This document shows, piece after piece, positions 50,856-58,975 of a DNA stretch of 64,000 nt (the stretch's first letter is position 1; each line of letters starts with the position of its first letter). Below the pieces are notes generated by a model, which saw only the letters and a program-made list of their open reading frames with translations, searched no databases and was not told the origin of the DNA. The DNA comes from Gammaproteobacteria bacterium (GTDB taxonomy: Bacteria; Pseudomonadota; Gammaproteobacteria; HTCC5015), in contig JACDDA010000004.1 of NCBI GenBank assembly GCA_013817245.1, positions 124,001-188,000 on the forward strand, given 5' to 3'. Made by a program: the position numbers and the translations under genes.

Positions 50856-50991
50856 GAATTATTTCTGACCTTTGCGTAGGTGCCGCGTGAGCATTTCGAG
50901 GTGGCTTATTTAAACACATCGCGCTTGCCAGCGGGTTGCGTTAATTGTGCGCTAGCTGTGGATAATCTGTGAATTGTTCAGCCCCATAACA

Positions 50992-51018
50992 AACCAAGGG
51001 TGCCGTAGCACCCTTGAT
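50992..51018 (-). terminator. Terminator after rplI, before dnaB
   Basis: CAAGGGTGC and GCACCCTTG form a 9-bp stem closed by a UACG tetraloop on the minus strand, followed by GGTTTGTTAT. The stem is strong but the U-run is short, so some read-through into dnaB is possible. Confidence 0.7.
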
Positions 51019-51052
51019 TAACATCATTAATTTCGATCAGTAGTATTTAAGA

Positions 51053-51505
51053 CTACTCTTCGCCTTTAATAATAACTTTCAGTACCGTATCGAGATCGGT
51101 GTGCAAATGAATCGTCACATCAAAGGTACCGGTTTCACGCAAATTACCCGTAGGTAAACGTACTTCGCGCTTTTCAATATCCAAACCTGCTGCTTGCGCT
51201 GCTTCGCAGATATCCACCGTACCAATCGAACCGAACAATTTGCCTTCGCTAGCGGTTTTAGCAACAACCGTTAAACTACCCACCGCATCAATCTTCTCTT
51301 TACGCGTAGCGGCAACAGCTAACGCTTCACTGGCAGCTTTTTCTAACTCTGCACGACGCGCTTCAAACGCTGCCAAATTGGCTGCCGTGGCAGGCTTTGC
51401 TTTGCCTTTAGGAAACAAAAAGTTACGTGCATAACCGTTCTTTACACGAACCTTATCGCCCAATGCGCCAAGATTGGCGACTTTCTCAAGTAAAATAATT
51501 TCCAT
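51053..51505 (-). CDS. rplI: 50S ribosomal protein L9
   Basis: A 150-residue two-domain protein with the N-terminal signature MEIILLEKVANLGALGDKVRVKNGYARNFL (shown only as landmarks LLEKVANLGALGD and GYARNFL). A long central helix joins the C-terminal rRNA-binding domain. It lies 15 bp after rpsR. Confidence 0.98.
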   Translation of the reverse strand: MEIILLEKVANLGALGDKVRVKNGYARNFLFPKGKAKPATAANLAAFEARRAELEKAASEALAVAATRKEKIDAVGSLTVVAKTASEGKLFGSIGTVDICEAAQAAGLDIEKREVRLPTGNLRETGTFDVTIHLHTDLDTVLKVIIKGEE

Positions 51506-51520
51506 AAATAGCCCGTCCGC

Positions 51521-51748
51521 TTAGCGATGTTGATCGGAATAAGGCAATAAAGCCAAAAAGCGCGCGCGTTTAATCGCGGTAGCTAACTGACGCTGATAAC
51601 GTGCATTCGTGCCAGTAATACGACTAGGCACGATCTTGCCGGTTTCGGTCACATAATTTTTCAGTGTATCGAGATCTTTATAATCAATCTCTACCACACC
51701 ATCTGCGGTAAAACGGCAAAATTTACGACGGCGAAAATTGCTACTCAT
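51521..51748 (-). CDS. rpsR: 30S ribosomal protein S18
   Basis: A 75-residue protein ([28 protein letters not shown], then [19 protein letters not shown]). It binds as a heterodimer with S6. Its start overlaps the rpsF stop by 4 bp. A single early Cys remains, so the older zinc-binding S18 form is not indicated. Confidence 0.98.
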   Translation of the reverse strand: MSSNFRRRKFCRFTADGVVEIDYKDLDTLKNYVTETGKIVPSRITGTNARYQRQLATAIKRARFLALLPYSDQHR

Positions 51749-52176
51749 GCATCACCTCGATCGGCTGGTGCTTTATCTGAAGAAAAACGATCCGCTTGGG
51801 GTCTATCTGATTGCGGACGATCTGATTGGGGTCTGTCAGAAGAACCTTCTTCACGATCTTTGGTTTTCAACAACGGTGAAGGTTCGGTCGTCGCACTATC
51901 ACGGCTCAATACCAAATTACGTAATACAGCATCGTTAAAACGGAAAGCATTCTTTAACTCAGTCAACGATGGCGCCGTACATTCAATATTCAGCAGAATA
52001 TAGTGAGCTTTGACGATTTTATTAATGGGATAGGCCAATTGACGACGGCCCCAGTCTTCCATACGGTGCAGCTTGCCACCATCGGTTTCGATTAATGCGC
52101 GGTAACGTTCAACCATTGCCGGCACTTGTTCACTCTGGTCAGGATGGACCAGAAACACCACTTCATAATGACGCAT
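51745..52176 (-). CDS. rpsF: 30S ribosomal protein S6 with repetitive hydrophilic tail
   Basis: A 143-residue protein. The core (residues 1-95, [19 protein letters not shown] to [11 protein letters not shown]) is standard S6. The C-terminal 45 residues are a charged tail with tandem SDRPQ units ([18 protein letters not shown]). E. coli S6 also has a variable tail that receives glutamates through RimK, but this one ends ADRGDA, not in Glu. A structured leader lies upstream. Confidence 0.97.
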   Translation of the reverse strand: MRHYEVVFLVHPDQSEQVPAMVERYRALIETDGGKLHRMEDWGRRQLAYPINKIVKAHYILLNIECTAPSLTELKNAFRFNDAVLRNLVLSRDSATTEPSPLLKTKDREEGSSDRPQSDRPQSDRPQADRFSSDKAPADRGDA

Positions 52177-52201
52177 TTTTAATGCTCCTTATGGGTTAAG
52201 A

Positions 52202-52320
52202 GCCTCCCCAAAAGGGTGAGGCAAGGAGTTCTTCGATAAGGTAAAGGCCAAAACCCTGCCCGAACCAAAGAGGGGCGGATTCTACCCAAAGGTGGGCAGG
52301 AATGCTAGAAAAGAACTCCT
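52202..52320 (-). promoter_or_regulatory. Structured 5' leader of the rpsF-rpsR-rplI operon
   Basis: In the minus-strand transcript AGGAGTTCTT (52320-52311) pairs perfectly with AAGAACTCCT (52233-52224), closing a 77-nt region. Inside, CCTGCCC and GGGCAGG form a nested stem. Between this and the rpsF Shine-Dalgarno, GCCTCACCC and GGGGAGGC form a second hairpin (52222-52202) with a TTTT loop. Ribosomal protein operons of this type are often repressed by the S6-S18 dimer binding the leader. I do not recognise the known S6-S18 consensus, so autoregulation is inference. Confidence 0.55.
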
Positions 52321-52451
52321 CTACTTTAATCGCCAGCTCCTATATCGCTGTTATCCACTGTAGTTTGTCTGAATCAGGGCAAATTCATCGTTTAGTACCG
52401 CCATTTACATGTAGATATACCGCAATAACGCATTGCAACGCTTTTAAAAAC

Positions 52452-52480
52452 TTGACCCGCAAATAAAATCAAATGATAAT
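52452..52480 (+). promoter_or_regulatory. Sigma70 promoter of the porin gene
   Basis: TTGACC (52452-52457), a 17-bp spacer and GATAAT (52475-52480) form a near-consensus promoter 38 bp before the porin ATG. The -10 is embedded in a Fur-like sequence. Confidence 0.85.
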
Positions 52481-52488
52481 TATTCGTA
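52474..52488 (+). promoter_or_regulatory. Fur-like box over the porin -10 element
   Basis: TGATAATTATTCGTA keeps a perfect left half (TGATAAT) of the 7-1-7 Fur consensus and 4 of 7 positions of the right half. Its position over the -10 would allow iron-dependent repression. The sequence is AT-rich, so a chance match is possible. Confidence 0.45.
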
Positions 52489-52517
52489 TTAACAACTAAA
52501 CTAAAGAGAACAGACAA

Positions 52518-53639
52518 ATGAAAGCCCGGAAATTCATCAGCGGTATAGCTACCGCTAGTTTAATAAGTGTATGTGCACAAGCTGTTGCCCAACCGAGTAA
52601 TCTAGACGCCCGCATTGAAGCTCTCGAAAAACAAGTTACCGTTCTGGCTGATCAACTCGAAAAGAAAACCGCAACGAATAATTCAACTAACGATAATATT
52701 CATCTGGGTGGTTATGGTGAAATTCATTACAATAATTATGACGATGGTATCGATAATAAAATCGATTTTCATAGATTTGTTCTCTTCGTTGGCCATGACT
52801 TTAGTGACGACATACGATTTTTTTCAGAAATCGAAATTGAACACGCTCTCGCTGGCGAAGGCAAACCGGGAGAAGTTGAATTAGAACAAGCTTATATTGA
52901 ATTTGCTGTAAATAAATCTTTAAATATTAAAGGCGGTTTGTTCTTGATACCTATTGGTATTCTTAATGAAACTCATGAACCACCGACATTCTATGGCACA
53001 GAACGTAATCCTATAGAAAACAAAATAATTCCTAGTACTTGGTGGGAAGGCGGCATAGGTGCAAACGGCAATATGGGCGCTGGCTTTTCTTATGATATCG
53101 CAGTGCATTCTGGTTTAGACGGTGGCACAAACATTAGAGATGGTCGCCAAAAAGTAGCAGAAGCAACCGCTAACCAATTAGCAACTACAATGCGTATTAA
53201 ATATACAGGTGTCGCTGGCCTCGAAATCGCCACTTCGCTACAAAGACAAAATGACATGACACAAAATGATACCGACATTATTGATGGCGCAACATTATTT
53301 AGTGCGCATATCGTATATCAAGGTGATAAATTAGGTGCGCGTGCACTATATGCAGACTGGGAATTTGACGGTAACTCTGCCGGATCAAAAGATGAGCAAC
53401 AAGGTTTCTACATCGAGGGAAGTTATAAAATCATTAGTCAGCTTGGTGTATTTGCGCGCCAGAACATATGGAATAACAGCAGCGCTAATATATCAACAGT
53501 AAAAAATAGCACTCAAACTGATTTTGGCTTCAACTACTGGGCACACGAGAATGTTGTAGTAAAGTTAGATTTCCAACAACAAAATGTTGAAGCTGGCAAC
53601 AAAGATGGCTACAACATTGGCTTAGGCTATCAATTTTAA
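52518..53639 (+). CDS. Outer-membrane porin, phosphate-selective porin O/P-like
   Basis: A 373-residue outer-membrane protein. A signal peptide ends near QAVAQ (about residue 25). A short coiled coil follows (LDARIEALEKQVTVLADQLEKK in residues 29-50), which trimeric OprO/OprP-like porins use in the periplasm. The rest is a beta-barrel starting IHLGGYGEIHYNNY and ending in aromatic YQF, the sorting signal. Many uncharacterised relatives of the OprO/OprP group transport unknown anions or small solutes. The promoter carries a Fur-like box. An FMN-binding protein gene follows 73 bp downstream, with a perfect hairpin between. Confidence 0.85.
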   Translation: MKARKFISGIATASLISVCAQAVAQPSNLDARIEALEKQVTVLADQLEKKTATNNSTNDNIHLGGYGEIHYNNYDDGIDNKIDFHRFVLFVGHDFSDDIRFFSEIEIEHALAGEGKPGEVELEQAYIEFAVNKSLNIKGGLFLIPIGILNETHEPPTFYGTERNPIENKIIPSTWWEGGIGANGNMGAGFSYDIAVHSGLDGGTNIRDGRQKVAEATANQLATTMRIKYTGVAGLEIATSLQRQNDMTQNDTDIIDGATLFSAHIVYQGDKLGARALYADWEFDGNSAGSKDEQQGFYIEGSYKIISQLGVFARQNIWNNSSANISTVKNSTQTDFGFNYWAHENVVVKLDFQQQNVEAGNKDGYNIGLGYQF

Positions 53640-53669
53640 TCTTTGTCATTTCACACATAAGAGCAGAAT

Positions 53670-53696
53670 CGTCAGTATAAAGTCCTTATACTGACG
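53670..53696 (+). other. Perfect hairpin between porin and FMN-binding genes
   Basis: CGTCAGTATAA (53670-53680) pairs perfectly with TTATACTGACG (53686-53696) around AGTCC. No U-run follows. It ends 16 nt before the next ATG, which has no Shine-Dalgarno. It may protect porin mRNA, act as a leaky end, or control the next gene. Confidence 0.7.
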
Positions 53697-53712
53697 ACTC
53701 GCCAACAACAAA

Positions 53713-54243
53713 ATGAACATAGCAAAATCCCTTCTCTTGTTAGCAATATTATTACCAGCACTCGGTTTCCCCGCACATCCAGAAGAAAATAATGCTATTT
53801 CGAATTTCATTAGCAATGAGTTTTCAAGCTCTGCCATAGAAAAAGAAATATGGCTCAACAGCGAGCTTAAAAGAGATATTAAAAATATTATGCAGCACGA
53901 CTATCATCAATTTAGAATTAAATATTGGAAACATCAAACACGAACAGCTTGGGTGCTAGAAGAAATAGGCAAAGAACGATTAATTACCAGTGGATTTATA
54001 ATCCACAATAAGCAGATTGAAAAAACTAAGGTGCTGCAATATAGGGAAAGTCGTGGCAGCGAAATTCAACGTGATTTTTTTACACAACAGTTTATTGGCT
54101 TAACGATTAATCAAAAAAACAAGCTAGACAAACCCATCGATGGCATTAGCGGTGCGACATTGTCGGTTCGAGCGATGAAAAAAATGGCCGCACTTGCTTT
54201 ATATTTACACGATCATGTCAATCAAACACCACAACATCTGTAA
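53713..54243 (+). CDS. Exported FMN-binding (flavinylated) protein
   Basis: A 176-residue protein with a signal peptide or N-terminal membrane anchor (about residues 4-20). The C-terminal FMN-binding domain of the RnfG/NqrC type carries DGISGATLS (143-151). In this family an ApbE transferase links FMN to the last Thr of the SGAT motif, here Thr149. No ApbE gene is in the window. Such proteins shuttle electrons outside the cytoplasmic membrane. It follows the porin gene and converges with a 2-bp gap on a small multi-histidine membrane protein. A weak or absent Shine-Dalgarno precedes the ATG. Confidence 0.85.
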   Translation: MNIAKSLLLLAILLPALGFPAHPEENNAISNFISNEFSSSAIEKEIWLNSELKRDIKNIMQHDYHQFRIKYWKHQTRTAWVLEEIGKERLITSGFIIHNKQIEKTKVLQYRESRGSEIQRDFFTQQFIGLTINQKNKLDKPIDGISGATLSVRAMKKMAALALYLHDHVNQTPQHL

Positions 54244-54245
54244 AT

Positions 54246-54698
54246 TTATTTCCGCCCAAGCATTATATGCAAAGGTAAACATACCCCCGCAAGCAACCCA
54301 GCCAACCAATGCACTACACTTGCATAATCACGTAACATTTCATGACTTGCGTAATACAGCAAACAAGCTGTCACTGTTAGAATTAATAAATTTGTTAACA
54401 ATAGGCTTCCAGCAATACGATTACGCCCCAGCGCCCAAGCTTGTCGCATATGTCCATTTAACAAACTACCGAATAAAAAAATAAATAGAAATGCCCATAC
54501 TCCATGCCATTGCAAAACAACATATTCTAAAGGATGTGGCATCGATCCATATTCATCTTCCAAACGATCAAAATAATGAAACCATAACCACGCAATACCT
54601 GTCACCATTAAACCCAGACTTGCCAGGTACAACAAATAACGATGCCATTTTTCTAAACGGATTGTTTCTAATCGTGGCATGGCAATTGTCTTATCCAT
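54246..54698 (-). CDS. Four-helix multi-histidine membrane protein, likely b-type cytochrome
   Basis: A 150-residue membrane protein with about four transmembrane helices. Histidines are placed to bind haem: His65 and His83 near the ends of helix 2, His130 and His144 near the ends of helix 4, with His19 before helix 1. The spacing resembles small cytochrome b / DUF4405-type or PepSY-linked electron carriers, but I do not recognise the exact family. It lies opposite and adjacent to the FMN-binding gene, which suggests quinol-to-flavin electron transfer. Upstream on the same strand is ahpC, separated by a terminator. The start could also be Met7. Confidence 0.7.
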   Translation of the reverse strand: MDKTIAMPRLETIRLEKWHRYLLYLASLGLMVTGIAWLWFHYFDRLEDEYGSMPHPLEYVVLQWHGVWAFLFIFLFGSLLNGHMRQAWALGRNRIAGSLLLTNLLILTVTACLLYYASHEMLRDYASVVHWLAGLLAGVCLPLHIMLGRK

Positions 54699-54754
54699 GT
54701 AAAATTCAAAATAAACTCATACATAAGCTGATATACGTACTTGAGATTATAAAC

Positions 54755-54785
54755 AAAAAACCCGCTTCATGACTGAAGCGGGTTA
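54755..54785 (-). terminator. Rho-independent terminator after the peroxiredoxin gene
   Basis: AACCCGCTTCA and TGAAGCGGGTT form an 11-bp stem with a 4-nt loop. On the minus strand it is followed by TTTTTGTTT. Confidence 0.95.
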
Positions 54786-54811
54786 ATGATGAAGGGTCGA
54801 ACAAAATCGTG

Positions 54812-55417
54812 TTATAGATTTTTAGATTCGGACGCTAAGTAAGCAGCCACACCTTCTGGATTTGCTTTCATACCTTTAGAACCTTTTTGCCAACCGGCTG
54901 GGCATACTTCGCCATGTTCTTCATGGAATTGTAATGCATCAACTACGCGTAACAATTCGTCCATATCGCGACCTAAAGGTAAGTCATTAATAACTTGATG
55001 ACGCACAACGCCCTTGGTGTCGACTAAGAATGAACCACGAAATGCAACTGCGCCATTAGGTGTTTCGACATCATACGATTTTGCAATGTTATGGGTTACG
55101 TCAGCAATCATGGTGTATTTCACGGGGCCAATACCGCCTTTATCAACGGGCGTGTTGCGCCATGCGTTGTGGGTGTATTGTGAATCAATCGATACCGAAA
55201 ATACTTCAACGCCACGTTTTTTGAATTCATCAACGCGATGATCTAAAGCAATTAATTCAGAAGGACACACAAAAGTGAAATCCAAAGGATAAAAAACTAA
55301 TACGGCATATTTACCTTTTGTTGCTTGACGAAAATTTAATTCACCAACAATTTTGCCATCGCCTAATACCGCTGCAGCGGTAAAATCGGGGGCTTCACGT
55401 CCTACTAATACTGACAT
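54812..55417 (-). CDS. ahpC: Typical 2-Cys peroxiredoxin (AhpC/Prx1 group)
   Basis: A 201-residue thiol peroxidase that reduces hydrogen peroxide and organic peroxides. The peroxidatic Cys51 lies in FYPLDFTFVCPSELIALD and the resolving Cys172 in HGEVCPAGWQKG. The longer C-terminal tail (PEGVAAYLASESKNL) fits the Prx1/AhpC group. AhpF and thioredoxin reductase are not adjacent, so the reductant is unknown. No OxyR site was recognised. It stands between rlmB and the flavin/membrane-protein genes. Confidence 0.95.
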   Translation of the reverse strand: MSVLVGREAPDFTAAAVLGDGKIVGELNFRQATKGKYAVLVFYPLDFTFVCPSELIALDHRVDEFKKRGVEVFSVSIDSQYTHNAWRNTPVDKGGIGPVKYTMIADVTHNIAKSYDVETPNGAVAFRGSFLVDTKGVVRHQVINDLPLGRDMDELLRVVDALQFHEEHGEVCPAGWQKGSKGMKANPEGVAAYLASESKNL

Positions 55418-55477
55418 TGACTATCTCCTGAAGATTTAAAGGGGTTTAGAACAAATCTAAGTTGAAAGATTCTAACG

Positions 55478-56236
55478 CTAGCGCACGGATTTTACAAAGC
55501 TACGTTGACGAACGGCTTCGTATAAACATACGCCGGTGGCTACCGCCACGTTCAAACTCGACACAGTACCTGCCATCGGTAACGACACCATGAAATCACA
55601 CGCTTCTTGAGTTAAACGGCGTGCACCTTTGCTTTCACCGCCTAAAATAAGGCCAATCGGTCCCGTGAGATCAGTTTCATATAAGTTACGCTCGGCCTTA
55701 TCGCTAGTACCGACTAGCCATACACCTTTTTGTTTCAACATTTCTAAGGTGCGCGCCATATTACCGACTTGAATAAACGGTGTGCTTTCAGCGGCACCGC
55801 TGGCCACTTTGCGCACCGTTGCATTTAAATCAACGGCTTTATCACGCGGCGCAATTACCGCATGCACGCCAGCGCCATTCGCAACGCGTAAACAGGCACC
55901 TAAGTTATGCGGATCTTGTACACCATCAACGATCAATAACAAACATTTCTGCCCCGCTGCTTCTACTAAGGGCAACAAATCTTGTTCTTGCCAACTGCGC
56001 GCGGCCGTCGTGCACTCTGCAACCACGCCTTGATGACTTTCACCGGGCAATAAATTATCTAAAGTTGCACGATTACAACGTTGTGGTCGTACGCCCGCGG
56101 TTAATGCGAGTTTTTCAAGTTGTTGCACACGTGCATCTTTACGATTATCAACTAACCATAATTGCCGAATACTAGCGGGTTCGTATTCCAAAGCTGCGGC
56201 AACAGCATGCAAACCAAAAATATATTGTTGTTTCAT
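55478..56236 (-). CDS. rlmB: 23S rRNA (guanosine-2251-2'-O)-methyltransferase
   Basis: A 252-residue SpoU-family (SPOUT) methyltransferase. An N-terminal substrate-binding domain (FGLHAVAAALEY) is followed by the knotted domain with DGVQDPHNLGACLRVANGAG, LILGGESKGARRL and the final SLPMAGTVSSLNVAVATGV. It methylates G2251 in the peptidyltransferase P loop. It is 5 bp after rnr, the usual rnr-rlmB pair. Confidence 0.97.
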   Translation of the reverse strand: MKQQYIFGLHAVAAALEYEPASIRQLWLVDNRKDARVQQLEKLALTAGVRPQRCNRATLDNLLPGESHQGVVAECTTAARSWQEQDLLPLVEAAGQKCLLLIVDGVQDPHNLGACLRVANGAGVHAVIAPRDKAVDLNATVRKVASGAAESTPFIQVGNMARTLEMLKQKGVWLVGTSDKAERNLYETDLTGPIGLILGGESKGARRLTQEACDFMVSLPMAGTVSSLNVAVATGVCLYEAVRQRSFVKSVR

Positions 56237-56241
56237 TTTGT

Positions 56242-58602
56242 TTAACGTTTCTTACGTGGTTTCTTTTTAGAGGAAGGCGCAGGAGTTGCCGCCTTGTCGT
56301 GTTGTTTTGGTTTACCGGAACGGCCGCGCTTTTTTTTGTTTGGTTTATCACCATCAGCGGGCTGCGATTTTTTATTTTTACGCGGCGCGGCGTTTGGATC
56401 CAGCATGGCCGAATCGGCCGGTATAAAATCTATTTTGCGATCATCCAAACTCACGCGCACTACTTTTACTTTGATTACATCGCCTAAACGATAAACTTGG
56501 CCACTGTGCTCACCGACTAAACGATGACCCACTGGATCAAATTGATAATAGTCACGACTTAATGAGGTGATATGAATTAAACCTTCAATATGAATGTCAT
56601 TCAGTGAAACGAATAAACCAAATGAAGTGACCGAACTAATTATTCCAACAAATGATTCACCCACTTTATCGAGCATGAATTCACATTTCAACCAATCCGT
56701 TGCATCGCGGGTGGCTTCATCTGCACGTCGTTCGGTTTTCGAACACTGTGCAGCCATATCCAGCATATCGTCTTTGCTGTAATGATATTGCGCAACCTTA
56801 CCGCCACGTAAAATATGGCGAATCGCACGATGCACTAACAAATCAGGATAACGGCGAATGGGTGAAGTAAAATGCGCGTACTCTTCTAATGCTAAGCCAA
56901 AATGTCCACAATTTACTGGATTATATTCCGCTTGCGATAATGAGCGCAGCAATACGGTTTGAATTAAATGAAAATCGACACGTTCGCGAATTTTATCTAA
57001 CAATAAACTATAGTCTTTAGGCTTAATATCTTCGCGCGCCGCAAACTTCAAACCCATCTCACCCAGAAACGTACTGAAGTCTTCGGTTTTCTTTAACGGC
57101 GGCGTATCGTGCACGCGGAATAAACCAGGAATTTCATGATGCTCTAAAAAGCGCGCTGCGCAGATATTTGCCGCAATCATGCATTCTTCAATGAGCTTAT
57201 GTGCATCATTACGTTCAACTGCAATGATGGCGGAGATTTTGCGATTTTCACCAAATAAAATTCTAGTTTCAGTGGTTTCTAAATCAATCGCGCCGCGTTT
57301 TTTACGTTGCTTAGCAAAAACATGATAAAGCTCATAGAGCGTTTCTAAAGAATCGATAACGGTTTCAAATTGTTTGCGCACAGGAATTTTACGCAACACC
57401 AGCATATCGGCTACTTGGTTATACGTGAGTCGCGCATGTGAACGAAACACGGCTTCGCTAAATTTATAATCAACAATGCGTCCATCAATACTGATATCCA
57501 TACGACAGACCATCGCCAAACGATCAACGTGGGGATTAAGCGAGCATAAACCATTCGATAAAATTTCAGGCAACATCGGAATAACACGACCGGGAAAATA
57601 CACCGAGTTACCGCGATTAAAAGCTTCTTTATCTAAACCCGTATCGGGCCGTACATAATGCGCAACATCGGCAATCGCGACATACAAACGCCAACCGGTG
57701 CCATACGTTTCGCAATAGACAGCGTCATCAAAATCTTTAGCGTCTTCACCATCAATCGTGACAAATAATTTATCACGTAAATCTTCACGACCTTGTTTAT
57801 CCGCGTCTGCGACTTGGTCGCTTAGCTGTTGTATTTCACTTAATACTTCAGGCGACCATTCATTCGGCAAGTCATGTGCGTACACCGCGATATCAATTTC
57901 CATCCCAGGCGCCATGTGATCGCCTAGAATTTCACGTACGCGACCTACTGGTTGACGTCGAAATGTAGGTTGTTCAGTAATATCTGCTAATACAATTTGT
58001 CCGGGCTTAGCATCGCCGACTTGATCAGCAGGAATAAAAATATCTTGTGTGATGCGTTTATTATCTGCGACCACATACGTTAAACCTGCATCCACCAAGA
58101 TGCGGCCAACGATACGTTTATTAGCACGTTCAAGGACATGCACCAATGCAACTTCTAAGCGTCCGCGTTTGTTAGTGCCGGTGATGCGCACCATCGCGAC
58201 GTCGCCGTGCAATAAACTTTTCATTTGACCAGGCGGAATAAATAAATCTTCTTTGGCATTGCCTAGCGCAGGATGTAAAAAACCAAACCCATCGGGATGC
58301 GCAATGACACGACCACGGATTAAATCTTTATCATCAACCGGCAAAAAACCATCGACTTTATTAGAGATCAACTGACCATCACGCACCATCGCGCGCAAGC
58401 GTCGTTCCAATGCTTCCAGCGACACGGGGTCTTCGTACTGCAACAACGTCGCAACTTGCTCAAAAGTGCAAGGCGGTTGATGCGTCTTAATTAATTCGGC
58501 TAAATGCTCTCGACTTGCGATGGGCTGGTCATAACGCGTCGCTTCACGATCAAGATGAGGGTCTAGTGCAGTGAGTACTGGGGGTTTCGTTTGTTTTTCC
58601 AT
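56242..58602 (-). CDS. rnr: Ribonuclease R
   Basis: A 786-residue processive 3'-5' exonuclease able to degrade structured RNA. An N-terminal helix-turn-helix-like region (HLAELIKTHQP) and cold-shock domains (GRVIAHPDGFGFL) precede the RNB core with DGEDAKDFDDAVYCE, whose Asp residues bind magnesium. An S1 domain (SFVGIISSVTSFGLFVSL) follows. The Lys-rich tail (KNKKSQPADGDKPNKKKRGR onward) is unfolded and typical of RNase R. Confidence 0.98.
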   Translation of the reverse strand: MEKQTKPPVLTALDPHLDREATRYDQPIASREHLAELIKTHQPPCTFEQVATLLQYEDPVSLEALERRLRAMVRDGQLISNKVDGFLPVDDKDLIRGRVIAHPDGFGFLHPALGNAKEDLFIPPGQMKSLLHGDVAMVRITGTNKRGRLEVALVHVLERANKRIVGRILVDAGLTYVVADNKRITQDIFIPADQVGDAKPGQIVLADITEQPTFRRQPVGRVREILGDHMAPGMEIDIAVYAHDLPNEWSPEVLSEIQQLSDQVADADKQGREDLRDKLFVTIDGEDAKDFDDAVYCETYGTGWRLYVAIADVAHYVRPDTGLDKEAFNRGNSVYFPGRVIPMLPEILSNGLCSLNPHVDRLAMVCRMDISIDGRIVDYKFSEAVFRSHARLTYNQVADMLVLRKIPVRKQFETVIDSLETLYELYHVFAKQRKKRGAIDLETTETRILFGENRKISAIIAVERNDAHKLIEECMIAANICAARFLEHHEIPGLFRVHDTPPLKKTEDFSTFLGEMGLKFAAREDIKPKDYSLLLDKIRERVDFHLIQTVLLRSLSQAEYNPVNCGHFGLALEEYAHFTSPIRRYPDLLVHRAIRHILRGGKVAQYHYSKDDMLDMAAQCSKTERRADEATRDATDWLKCEFMLDKVGESFVGIISSVTSFGLFVSLNDIHIEGLIHITSLSRDYYQFDPVGHRLVGEHSGQVYRLGDVIKVKVVRVSLDDRKIDFIPADSAMLDPNAAPRKNKKSQPADGDKPNKKKRGRSGKPKQHDKAATPAPSSKKKPRKKR

Positions 58603-58734
58603 AGGGGCGGCAGTCTACCCCAAAGCTGCCATCGCCAAAAGCCGAAAGCGGCTTATTCTTATATATAGTGTGGGTCTTATAGCACCTATACCTATATAAA
58701 GGCCGATGCCCACCGTCGTGGGCCACGCCTTTAA

Positions 58735-58763
58735 TTGACAAGCCAACAGCTGGCCGGTACATT
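58735..58763 (+). promoter_or_regulatory. Sigma70 promoter for tRNA-Leu
   Basis: TTGACA (58735-58740), a 17-bp spacer and TACATT (58758-58763) precede the tRNA by 18 bp, with a GC-rich discriminator (TCGCGGCC). The -35 is a perfect consensus. Confidence 0.85.
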
Positions 58764-58781
58764 TCGCGGCCTGCACCCTCG

Positions 58782-58868
58782 GCCGAGGTGGCGAAATTGG
58801 TAGACGCGCTAGTTTCAGGTACTAGTGAGGTAAAACTCTTGGAGGTTCAAGTCCTCTCCTCGGCACCA
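58782..58868 (+). tRNA. tRNA-Leu (anticodon CAG)
   Basis: An 87-nt class II tRNA with encoded CCA. Acceptor GCCGAGG pairs with CCTCGGC. The anticodon stem CTAGT/ACTAG encloses TTCAGGT, giving CAG. A variable arm (TGAGGTAAAACTCTT) is present as expected for Leu. Confidence 0.98.
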
Positions 58869-58975
58869 TCTCTGCATTTCATTGTTAACCTTATATTTCA
58901 CTATCTCATTGTATTTCCTTGCATCGCTAGCGCATGGCAAGATACCGCATTACACATTATTCAAAGGCTGTATTC

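Larger units (their letters stand above)
52177..52517. other. 341-bp divergent spacer between rpsF and the porin gene
   Basis: This spacer holds the structured rpsF leader on the left and the porin promoter with Fur-like box on the right. The middle part (about 52321-52450) should contain the rpsF promoter, but I could not assign -35/-10 elements with confidence. No small gene is seen. Confidence 0.6.

Noticed and set aside
58708-58723. GCCCAC/GTGGGC hairpin upstream of tRNA-Leu
   Set aside because: A 6-bp stem without a run of T on either side; too weak to call a terminator, though it may be part of the rnr leader.
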